Positions 57,786 through 64,000 of a stretch of 64,000 bases of DNA are shown here, in pieces; positions within the stretch are counted from its first letter, which is position 1; each line of letters opens with the position of its first letter. The position numbers and the translations under genes are program-made. The stretch lies in NCBI GenBank assembly GCA_046349035.1, contig JAXMDC010000002.1, forward strand, positions 1 through 64,000, given 5' to 3'. The DNA comes from JAXMDC01 sp046349035 (GTDB lineage: Bacteria > Pseudomonadota > Alphaproteobacteria > Rhizobiales > Kaistiaceae). Under the pieces are notes generated by a model, which had not been told where the DNA came from, made no database searches, and worked only from the letters and a program-made list of their open reading frames with translations.

Positions 57786-58568
57786 CTATCCGCGAACCGC
57801 CCGCAACAGCGGCAAGTTCTCGTAAGCCAGTCCACGCCCGGCGGTGATTGCGGGATCCTTGGCCTGGAGCGCGAGCAGTTCCTCCTCCGACCCGACGCGC
57901 AAAACCCCCATCCCCCAGCCGCCCTGCGGGCCTCCCACCGGCCCCAGCACGACGACCTTACCGGCAGCCAAGGGCGCCCCCGACCAATAGGCGGCATGCG
58001 CCACCATCATCGCCCGTTCCTCGGCACTCATGTCCTGCATGAAGGTCGGCCGCGGCGGCAACAGCCGCGCGAGGTAGTAACGCTGCGTGTCGGGAGCCGG
58101 CGGCGTCAAATGGCGGGTGAGCCAGCCGAGGACGCGCGGCCACCCGTCGCCGTGACTGATGCAGGACTCCTCGCTCTGGAAGCCCTCGTGACGCAGCGTC
58201 AGCCGCGTGCCGGCGGCGATCGGCGTCAGCAGATAGGTGAGCCGCGTCGCCGGGCCGGCGACCCAACCGGGCTTCCAGGTTTGTACGATCTTGCGCGGCG
58301 GGTCGACATCGAGGAACTCGCCCTCGACGACGAATGGTTTGCCGTCGGAGCCCGTTCCCTCGGCGCGCCAGGTCCCGCCGATACGCAGGTCCACCGTCCA
58401 CTTCGTCACGCGGTAGAGTCCGTCCTCGCCCCACCAGCGCACCAGTTCGCTGCCGTCGGTCAACGCGGCAAAGACCCGCTCGGGCGGCACGGCGATCTCG
58501 ACCGACGCCAGGATTGCCCCGGCGCTGACATCGGCGACGGCGCGGGCGGGGCGGGTGGCGGCACTCAT
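57786..58568 (-). CDS. SRPBCC (AHSA1) - YCII fusion protein
   Basis: 260 residues. Residues 1-165 are an AHSA1-type START-like domain (VEIAVPPERVFAALTDGSEL, VRWWGEDGLYRVTKW, RLTLRHEGFQSEESC); residues about 170-260 are a YCII domain (FMQDMSAEERAMMVAHAAYW, GKVVVLGPVGGPQGGWGMGV, ENLPLLRAVRG), normally a separate protein. The fusion suggests one small-molecule reaction. It overlaps the ArsR stop by 4 bases (ATGA), the usual ArsR/SRPBCC operon. Confidence 0.88.
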   Translation of the reverse strand: MSAATRPARAVADVSAGAILASVEIAVPPERVFAALTDGSELVRWWGEDGLYRVTKWTVDLRIGGTWRAEGTGSDGKPFVVEGEFLDVDPPRKIVQTWKPGWVAGPATRLTYLLTPIAAGTRLTLRHEGFQSEESCISHGDGWPRVLGWLTRHLTPPAPDTQRYYLARLLPPRPTFMQDMSAEERAMMVAHAAYWSGAPLAAGKVVVLGPVGGPQGGWGMGVLRVGSEEELLALQAKDPAITAGRGLAYENLPLLRAVRG

Positions 58569-58885
58569 GATCCCTCCAGATAGTCCTTGAGGCGGTTGAG
58601 CTTGGTCTGCCAGAGCGCGCGGTAGGCGCCGATCCAGGTGTCCACGGCTCGCAGTGCCGAAGGCTCGATGCGATAGATGCGCTCGCGCCCCTGCCGGGCC
58701 TCGGAGACGACCCGCGCGTCGAGCAGCACGCGCAGATGCTTGGAGATCGATGGACGGCTCTGCGTGAAGTCGGCGGCGAGCCGGTTGACCGGCGCCGGGC
58801 CGGCCGCGAGGCGATCGAGAATGGCGCGGCGCGTCGGATCGGCGATGGCGCGAAAAACATCGGCGTTGGCGGCGGGGCGGTGCAT
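58565..58885 (-). CDS. ArsR-family transcriptional regulator
   Basis: 106 residues from ATG 58885 with AAAGGT before it. Winged helix: VFRAIADPTRRAILDRLAAG, RLAADFTQSRPSISKHLRVL, EARQGRERIYRIEPSALRAV. No metal-binding cysteines, so it is of the non-metal SRPBCC-linked class that represses its own operon. Divergent from modA; the shared region holds the Mo-box-like palindrome. Confidence 0.93.
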   Translation of the reverse strand: MHRPAANADVFRAIADPTRRAILDRLAAGPAPVNRLAADFTQSRPSISKHLRVLLDARVVSEARQGRERIYRIEPSALRAVDTWIGAYRALWQTKLNRLKDYLEGS

Positions 58886-58951
58886 GCGTAACCTTTCGTG
58901 CACATATCGCGGTGAGTCAAGCGGCCGCCCTACACATCCCCGTGTCTGGAT

Positions 58952-58975
58952 CGTTATATCCAGTTGGCTATAATG
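58952..58975. promoter_or_regulatory. Mo-box-like operator overlapping modA -10
   Basis: CGTTATA (58952-58958) and TATAATG (58969-58975) form a dyad around ten bases, like ModE/MopA binding sites. The right arm contains a consensus TATAAT that would be the -10 of modA, so molybdate-bound ModE would block transcription. Inferred from sequence form and position, 32 bases before the modA start. Confidence 0.65.
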
Positions 58976-59006
58976 AGATTGCGATGGAAGCGGAGGGTTC
59001 GATCCG

Positions 59007-59801
59007 GTGAAGAATGGATGGCGGCAGAACTTGGCCGCGTTGCTGCTTGGTCTGGCTGTCCTCGCCGCCGCCCTGGCACCGCCGGCGGCGCTGGCGCAGG
59101 CGAGGGGCCCGACGGTCTTTGCCGCGGCCTCGCTGCAGACCGCACTCGACGCCATCGCCGCCGCCTGGCAGCGCGAAAGCGGCAAGCGGGCGGTGATCGC
59201 TTATGGCGGCAGTTCGGCGCTCGCCCGGCAGATCGAGGCCGGCGCCCCCGCCGACCTCTTCATCTCCGCCGACAGCGACTGGATGGACTACCTCGCCGGA
59301 AAGGGCCTCGTCCGCGCGGCGACGCGGCGCGACCTCCTCGGCAACACGCTGGTGCTGGTCGCGGCGAAGACCTCGGCGATCGCCGCGACGATCGCGCCGG
59401 GCTTCGGCCTTGCCGCACTGCTCGGCCGCGACGGTCGCCTTGCCCTTGCCAATGTCGACACCGTGCCCGCGGGGAAATACGCCAAGGCGGCGCTGCAATC
59501 GCTCGGCGTTTGGGAGAGCGTCGCCGCCCGCTTGGCGCAGACCGCCGATGTCCGCGCCGCGCTGGCGCTGGTCGCCCGTGGCGAGACGCCGCTCGGCATC
59601 GTCTACGGCACCGACGCCCATGCCGAGGGCGGCGTGAAGGTGGTCGGCACCTTTCCGGCGACCAGCCATCCGAAGATCGTCTACCCGCTGGCGGAGCTTG
59701 CCGCCTCGAGCAATCCCGACGCTGCCGCCTTCGCGGCGTTCCTCAGCAGCCCTGCCGCGACGGCGATCTTCGAACGCGAAGGGTTCACCATCCTCCCCTG
59801 A
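59007..59801 (+). CDS. modA: Molybdate-binding periplasmic protein
   Basis: 264 residues; GTG 59007 with GGAGG upstream; signal peptide (LAALLLGLAVLAAALAPPAA, cleavage at ALAQA). ModA features: TVFAAASLQTALDAIAAAWQ, VIAYGGSSALARQIEAGAPA, DLFISADSDWMDYL, VDTVPAGKYAKAAL and GIVYGTDAHAE, which form the oxyanion site and hinge. It delivers molybdate (or tungstate) to ModBC. The membrane and ATPase genes modB/modC do not follow: the next gene encodes a HiPIP. Promoter carries a Mo-box-like site. Confidence 0.93.
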   Translation: MKNGWRQNLAALLLGLAVLAAALAPPAALAQARGPTVFAAASLQTALDAIAAAWQRESGKRAVIAYGGSSALARQIEAGAPADLFISADSDWMDYLAGKGLVRAATRRDLLGNTLVLVAAKTSAIAATIAPGFGLAALLGRDGRLALANVDTVPAGKYAKAALQSLGVWESVAARLAQTADVRAALALVARGETPLGIVYGTDAHAEGGVKVVGTFPATSHPKIVYPLAELAASSNPDAAAFAAFLSSPAATAIFEREGFTILP

Positions 59802-60094
59802 GCCGCTCTGACGCGGTGGACCGGCCGAGGGCGGGGGGCCGATGTCGGACGCCGCCGGCGGCGGGTATCCAACAGGCACCGCCGGACCTCGGGGTCCGTC
59901 GCATCCTCGACCCAGCGCATCGCGCAAATGCGGGTCCGGGCCCAAGGGGCGGCCGTCCCGCGCCGCGTCAGCCTGACGACGGATATGGATTTCGTCCGAT
60001 GACCGCGGCGCTCTGCCGCCCCGCCGCGGCGCGGGTTGTCGGCGCCGGCCGGACGCCCTACGTCTCAATTGTTTCGGGGGTGATGGAGGGCCCG

Positions 60095-60373
60095 ATGGCC
60101 GAAGAAACCAAGGGTTCCGCGGTGCGGCCGCCTTGTCTCTCGCGACGCCTCTTCCTGCGGCGCGCGGCGACTGCCGCCGCGGCGACCGTGCTCCCCGCCG
60201 CAGCCGGCGCCGAGTGGCGGAAGGCGACCAAGGAAGAGTCCGGCTACTTCGAGCGCGAGGGACCGGGCGCGCAGACCTGCACCACCTGCCACTTGTTCTT
60301 CGAGTCCGGCGAGTGCTTGATTGTCGAGGGACCGATCAGCCCCTGGGGGTACTGCAATTTCTACGAAGACTGA
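60095..60373 (+). CDS. High-potential iron-sulphur protein (HiPIP)
   Basis: 92 residues exported folded by Tat: SRRLFLRRAATAAAATVLPA. The mature part has the four cluster cysteines C62-x2-C65-x8-C74-x12-C87 in QTCTTCHLFFESGECLIVEG and SPWGYCNFY, the HiPIP pattern for a [4Fe-4S]3+/2+ centre. It shuttles electrons in the periplasm. ATG 60095 has GGAGGG ahead; ATG 60083 is possible. Leads an apparent operon with PCuAC and SCO genes. Confidence 0.87.
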   Translation: MAEETKGSAVRPPCLSRRLFLRRAATAAAATVLPAAAGAEWRKATKEESGYFEREGPGAQTCTTCHLFFESGECLIVEGPISPWGYCNFYED

Positions 60374-60380
60374 AACGACG

Positions 60381-60920
60381 GTGGCCGCGGACGCCTCTGC
60401 CTTAGGGCGCGGCCGCGGACTGGCGATCGCCGGCGCGGGTCTTCTCTCGCTCCTCGCCGCCGGCGTCGGCGTCTGGTTCGCTTTCTTCGCCGCGCCGCCG
60501 TTTCACGCCGCCTATCGCCTCGGCCCTCTCGAGATCGCCACCCCCTGGGCCCGTGCGACGCCGCCCGGTACCACCGTCGGCGGCGGCTATCTGGCGGTCC
60601 GCAACACCGGCGCCGAGAGCGATCGCCTGCTCGGCGGCACGGCCGCCATCGCCCCCCGCCTCGACATGCACACCATGATCCACCGCGGCTCGATCATGGA
60701 GATGCGCGCCGCGCCGACCGGGCTTGAAGTGCCGCCCGGCGGCGTGCTGACCCTCGACCCGCATGGCGGGCACATCATGTTCGTCGGCCTGACCGTGCCG
60801 CTGAAGGAGGGCGACAAGGTTCCGGTGCGGCTTTCCTTCGAGAAGGCGGGTACCATCGACGTAGAGTTTGTCGTCGCCGGCATCGCCGCCGACGGTCCTG
60901 AGGACACCGGCAAGCGATGA
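60381..60920 (+). CDS. PCuAC-type periplasmic copper chaperone
   Basis: 179 residues from GTG 60381, seven bases after the HiPIP stop. One N-terminal membrane helix (LAIAGAGLLSLLAAGVGVWF) and a cupredoxin-like PCuAC domain with ligands H97, M108, H131 and M133 (MHTMIHRGSIMEMR, DPHGGHIMF), matching H-M-x10-M-x21-H-x-M. It delivers Cu(I) to the CuA site of cytochrome c oxidase. Overlaps the SCO gene by 4 bases. Confidence 0.92.
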   Translation: MAADASALGRGRGLAIAGAGLLSLLAAGVGVWFAFFAAPPFHAAYRLGPLEIATPWARATPPGTTVGGGYLAVRNTGAESDRLLGGTAAIAPRLDMHTMIHRGSIMEMRAAPTGLEVPPGGVLTLDPHGGHIMFVGLTVPLKEGDKVPVRLSFEKAGTIDVEFVVAGIAADGPEDTGKR

Positions 60921-61561
60921 GCGACACGGCATCCGATCGGCAGCCCGCGCCGCCCGGCGGCGACCGCCGCCTCCGCCTTGCGCTCTATGCGGCGCTGGCC
61001 TTCGCGGTGATCGGCGTCGGCGCCGGCGCGGCAAGCTTTTTCCTCGGCCGCAGCGAAGCGCAGGTCGGCGTCCGCTCGGCGATCGGCGGCCCCTTCGAAC
61101 TCGTCGATCAGACCGGCAAGCCGGTCAGTGAGGCCGATATCCTCGGCAAGCCGACGATGATCTTCTTCGGCTACACCTCGTGTCCCAATGTCTGCCCGAC
61201 CACGCTCTCCGACATGACGGTGTGGCTGAAGGAGCTTGGCGCCTCGGCGGCGAAGCTGAACGCCGTCTTCGTCTCGGTCGACCCGAAGCGCGACACGGTG
61301 AAGGCAATGGCCGACTACCTCTCCGCCTTCGACCCCCGCATCCGTGGCTTCACCGGCACGCCCGAGCAGATCGCCCATGTCATCAAGACCTACCGCGTCT
61401 TCGCCAAGGAGGTGCCGGGCGAGAACGGCGGCCCTTACCTCGTCGACCACACCGCCGCTGTTTACCTGATGGACGCCAAGGACCAGTTCGTCGGCGTCAT
61501 CGACTACCCCGAGACCAAGGCCAACGCCGTCGCCAAGCTGAAGCGGCTGGTCGGGGGGTAA
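60917..61561 (+). CDS. SCO1/SenC copper chaperone
   Basis: 214 residues: membrane anchor (ALYAALAFAVIGVGAGAASF) and a thioredoxin fold with C89-P-N-V-C93 and H178 (VDHTAAVYL), the Cu-binding triad. FFGYTSCPNVCPTTLSDM and VFVSVDPKRDT are family hallmarks. It reduces and metallates the oxidase CuA centre together with PCuAC. ATG lies in the ATGA overlap with the PCuAC stop. No oxidase genes are in the window. Confidence 0.96.
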   Translation: MSDTASDRQPAPPGGDRRLRLALYAALAFAVIGVGAGAASFFLGRSEAQVGVRSAIGGPFELVDQTGKPVSEADILGKPTMIFFGYTSCPNVCPTTLSDMTVWLKELGASAAKLNAVFVSVDPKRDTVKAMADYLSAFDPRIRGFTGTPEQIAHVIKTYRVFAKEVPGENGGPYLVDHTAAVYLMDAKDQFVGVIDYPETKANAVAKLKRLVGG

Positions 61562-61569
61562 CCCGGAAC

Positions 61570-62565
61570 ATGACCGCGCCGCTCGCGTCCCGCGTCCGCG
61601 CCGCGCTGGCGGGCGTCGACTTCACCGAGACCAGGATGTTCGGCGGCGTCGCCTTTCTCGTTGCCGGCAACATGGTCGCCGCCGCGAGCAGCCGCGGGCT
61701 GATGCTCCGCCTGGGCAAAGACGGCGAGGCCGCTGCGCTCGGCCGGGAGGGTGTCGCGCCGGTGGCGATGCGGGGCAAGCCGGTCGCCGGCTATGTCCGC
61801 CTCGCCGAGGAGGGGCTGACACCGGCATCGCTAAAGCGCTGGCTGAAGAGCGCTCTCGCATTCGTCGCGACCCTTCCCGCCAAGGGCGGCGGCGCCAAGG
61901 CGTCCGCCAAGCCGAAAGGCACGGCGGCCGGCAAGGCCAAGCGGGTCGCCGCATCGAAGCCGCCGGCCGGCAAAGCTCGCGCTCCGGCGAAGCCCGCCAA
62001 GGCCGCGCGGTCGGCCCCCGCCGCGCACCGCTACGTCGCGCTGCTGCGCGGCATCAATGTCGGCGGCAACAATGTGATCCGCATGGCCGACCTCCGCGCC
62101 GCGCTGGAGCGCTCCGGTCTTGCCGAGGTCGAGACGCATATCCAGAGCGGCAATGTGATGTTCTCGGCGCCGGGCGGCGATGCGGCTGGCCTCGCCAAGC
62201 GCGTCGATGCGGCGCTCGCCGAGGCCTTCGCCTACGAGGCGCGTTCGGTCGTCCTCTCCGACGAGGAGATCGGCGCTGTGATCGCCGAGGCGCCGCGCGG
62301 CTTCGGCACGGCGCCGGACGAATACCGCTACGATGTCGTCTTCTGCCGCCCGCCGCTGACGGCCGTGGCCGCAGCCCGTGAGATCGTCGCCAAGCCGGGC
62401 GTCGACCAAGTGACCGCCGGGCGCCATGCGCTCTATTTCGTGCGCCTCAGAGCCGCGCAGACGCGGAGCAGCCTCCCCAAGATCATGGCGCTGCCGATCT
62501 ACCAGCAGATGACCATCCGCAACTGGGCGACCACCGCCAAGCTCGCCGCACTGCTGCAGCGCTAG
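61570..62565 (+). CDS. TfoX-like - DUF1697 fusion protein
   Basis: 331 residues. N-terminal 95 residues are a TfoX N-terminal-like domain (TETRMFGGVAFLVAGNMVAA, GYVRLAEEGLTPASLKRWLK). A Lys/Ala/Pro linker of about 50 residues, resembling histone H1 tails, joins a DUF1697 domain (RYVALLRGINVGGNNVIRMA, VETHIQSGNVMFSAPGGDAA, ALYFVRLRAAQTRSSLPK). ATG 61570 is 8 bases after the SCO stop. Both domains are usually separate genes and of unknown role. Nucleic-acid binding by the linker is conceivable. Confidence 0.88.
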   Translation: MTAPLASRVRAALAGVDFTETRMFGGVAFLVAGNMVAAASSRGLMLRLGKDGEAAALGREGVAPVAMRGKPVAGYVRLAEEGLTPASLKRWLKSALAFVATLPAKGGGAKASAKPKGTAAGKAKRVAASKPPAGKARAPAKPAKAARSAPAAHRYVALLRGINVGGNNVIRMADLRAALERSGLAEVETHIQSGNVMFSAPGGDAAGLAKRVDAALAEAFAYEARSVVLSDEEIGAVIAEAPRGFGTAPDEYRYDVVFCRPPLTAVAAAREIVAKPGVDQVTAGRHALYFVRLRAAQTRSSLPKIMALPIYQQMTIRNWATTAKLAALLQR

Positions 62566-62641
62566 GATCGGCCACGCCCCTTGCCGCTGCCGGGAAAGCG
62601 CTGCATTGCTGGCGCTCTCGGAAGCAGGAGAGGGGGCAAGC

Positions 62642-63100
62642 ATGCGGACGGCATGGCGATGGGCGAGCGCCGCACTCTTCCTCGCCGCCGCGTCTCCGGC
62701 CTTCGCCGATGCCTGGGACGACCTCGCCGCCCGCATAGTTGCCGAAAAGGGCGCAACCCGCCTCAACCGCTTCGACGTTCGCGGCGAACCGACGATCCTG
62801 ATGGAGCAGAAGGGCATCGCCGGCAACGTCTCGCTGGTCGTCGCCGACGGCACCGCCGATCTCTCCTATCAACTCGCCAGCAATGCCAGGCCCGGCGAGG
62901 CGGTGTTCGCGCTGATGGCCGACACCGCGACGCTGGTTATCGGCGCCGCCGCGCCGGCGATCCTCGATAATCTCCGCCGCTGCTACGAGGCGGTGACGCG
63001 CGATCCCTCCGGCGTTGCCGGCAGCAGCGCGCCCGGCCTCAGCGTCGATTGCATCCTCGTCCCCGGCGGGCGGCTGATCTTCATCATCGGCCGCGGCTAG
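62642..63100 (+). CDS. Exported protein of unknown function
   Basis: 152 residues; GGAGAGGGGG before ATG 62642; signal peptide TAWRWASAALFLAAASPAFA with cleavage at ADA. Mature sequence LAARIVAEKGATRLNRFDVR, VSLVVADGTADLSYQLASNA and two cysteines (RRCYEA, SVDCIL). No family recognised. Stands between the TfoX fusion and aquaporin genes. Confidence 0.75.
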   Translation: MRTAWRWASAALFLAAASPAFADAWDDLAARIVAEKGATRLNRFDVRGEPTILMEQKGIAGNVSLVVADGTADLSYQLASNARPGEAVFALMADTATLVIGAAAPAILDNLRRCYEAVTRDPSGVAGSSAPGLSVDCILVPGGRLIFIIGRG

Positions 63101-63124
63101 CCACCCGCCGGGCGGCGGGAGCGG

Positions 63125-63835
63125 CTAGCGCTTCTTGGCCGGCGCGGCGAGTGTGCCGTTGGCGAAGAGGAAGCCGGCCGCCGCGGCGCCGATCAGCGGC
63201 GCGAGGATGAACAGCCACACCTGGCCGAGCGCTCCGGGATTGCTGCCGACGCCGACGATCGCCGGTCCGAGCGAGCGCGCCGGGTTGACCGACACGCCGG
63301 TCACATTGATGCCGACGATGTGGATCGCCGTCAGCGTCAGGCCGATGGCGAGGCCGGCGAGGTGGCTCGGCGCGCCCTCCTGGGTGACGCCGAGAATGCA
63401 CACCAGGAACAGGAACGTCGCGACCGCCTCGAACACCAACGCCGAGGTCAGACCGTAGGCGCCGAGATAGCCGGTGCCCCAGCCGTTCTGGCCGAGGCCG
63501 CCGTTCCAGCCGGACGCCTTGCCGGAGAGGATCAGATAGAGGACGGCGGCGCCGGCGAGCGCGCCGAGCACCTGGGCGATCACGTAGAGGACGAAGTCGT
63601 TGAGGCTCATGCGGCCGGCGAGCAGCACGCCGAGGCTGACCGCCGGGTTTACATGGCAGCCCGACACCGGCCCGATGCCGTAAGCCATGGCGACGATGGC
63701 GAGCCCGAAAGCGAAGGAAATCCCGAGGATATCGATGGCGGTGGCGCCCGTCCCCATGCCGCCAATGACCGCGGCGCCACAACCGATCAGGACCAGCGCG
63801 AATGTGCCGATGAACTCGGCGATGCCTTTCTGCAT
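63125..63835 (-). CDS. aqpZ: Aquaporin Z
   Basis: 236 residues, six membrane helices plus two half-helices with NPA boxes at 63-65 (GCHVNPAVSL) and 184-186 (VSVNPARSLG). F43, H172 and R187 fit the narrow selectivity filter of water-specific channels rather than glycerol facilitators. GGGGGAA precedes ATG 63835. Provides rapid water flux across the inner membrane. A DUF-like KKR tail ends the chain. Confidence 0.97.
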   Translation of the reverse strand: MQKGIAEFIGTFALVLIGCGAAVIGGMGTGATAIDILGISFAFGLAIVAMAYGIGPVSGCHVNPAVSLGVLLAGRMSLNDFVLYVIAQVLGALAGAAVLYLILSGKASGWNGGLGQNGWGTGYLGAYGLTSALVFEAVATFLFLVCILGVTQEGAPSHLAGLAIGLTLTAIHIVGINVTGVSVNPARSLGPAIVGVGSNPGALGQVWLFILAPLIGAAAAGFLFANGTLAAPAKKR

Positions 63836-63949
63836 GGTATTCCCCCGAACTCTGGCGCCGACGATTCGGACGCCGCCGCCGAGGCTACGGCAGGACTGCC
63901 GGCGAAGTCACGGATCGGCGAAACCGGCGTCGGGAGAGTGGAGAGCCGC

Positions 63950-64000
63950 ATGTCCCTCACCACACTGGAACGTGTCGACGAGCCGCTGGCGCCGGGCCAT
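63950..64000 (+). CDS. Partial gene at right edge
   Basis: An ATG at 63950 with GGAGAG six bases ahead opens a frame that continues for 17 codons (MSLTTLERVDEPLAPGH) to the window end. Start of a rightward gene divergent from aqpZ; too short to identify. Confidence 0.5.
   Translation, partial: MSLTTLERVDEPLAPGH

Overview
This is a high-GC (roughly two-thirds or more G+C) chromosomal segment of an alphaproteobacterium, most likely of the order Hyphomicrobiales (Rhizobiales). The taxonomic hint comes from family content: a NadQ-type Nudix NAD regulator, a TIGR02301-type small protein, DUF2336 and DUF1007/DUF2796/DUF3299 proteins, DUF5666, many twin-arginine and Sec-exported small proteins, and HisKA_2-type kinases. 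No rRNA, CRISPR array, insertion sequence or complete prophage was seen. Because of the GC bias most long antisense frames are shadows; starts were chosen by ribosome-binding site and family alignment, and several are GTG or TTG.

Layout. 1-3.5 kb: a membrane diguanylate cyclase and a secreted ThuA-like protein. 3.6-6.3 kb: an accessory patch in which a small GIY-YIG nuclease gene lies between paired inverted palindromic repeats (REPIN-like), followed by a clearly lower-GC gene for an ABC-type ATPase fused to a TOPRIM/DUF4435-like nuclease domain (a candidate single-gene PARIS-like defence factor). 6.3-14.3 kb: pyruvate phosphate dikinase, a cysteine-rich MarR regulator divergent from a dihaem cytochrome c, a LysR regulator, a methyltransferase and an ATP-grasp-like protein. 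14.4-23.7 kb: exported proteins (DUF5666, SH3, beta-propeller, TPR, spondin-like), a glyoxalase-fold gene and a WYL regulator sharing one operator sequence, an NnrU-like membrane protein, and an overlapping NadQ/tyrosine phosphatase pair. 23.8-32.3 kb: UPF0178, ABC-F ATPase, HD hydrolase/YgfZ pair, a CmcJ-like oxidoreductase and DUF2336. 32.3-33.1 kb: a 750-base AT-richer gap with tandem LysR-type boxes in front of a LysR gene. 34-38.5 kb: Nudix/TIGR02301 pair, an SRAP (YedK/HMCES) protein ending in a clamp-binding-like motif, DUF1499, gamma-glutamylcyclotransferase and an alpha/beta hydrolase. 38.5-40.5 kb: a zinc-type operon (DUF2796-DUF1007-DUF3299) behind a near-perfect 20-base Zur-like palindrome. 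40.7-43.1 kb: a DEAD-box helicase fused to a cold-shock domain and a lysine/alanine-rich histone-H1-like protein.

43.4-48.4 kb is a scarred zone: tRNA-Pro(CGG) beside a broken gene, tRNA-Gln(TTG), a histidine kinase with an in-frame stop before its H-box, a ribbon-helix-helix protein, a sulfotransferase, an outer-membrane barrel protein and a twice-frameshifted cytochrome c. 48.5-53.5 kb is a lower-GC five-gene surface-glycan cluster (glycosyltransferase, epimerase, FkbM methyltransferase, fucosyltransferase-like, methyltransferase). 53.6-64 kb: PhoD phosphatase, a HupE/UreJ-containing membrane trio, an ArsR/SRPBCC-YCII pair, an orphan modA behind a Mo-box-like palindrome, a HiPIP-PCuAC-SCO copper/redox operon, a TfoX-DUF1697 fusion, and aquaporin Z; a new gene begins at the right edge.

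Most promising for novelty: the GIY-YIG/REPIN-like repeat association, the fused ATPase-TOPRIM protein, and several new-looking operator sets (WYL boxes, tandem LysR boxes).
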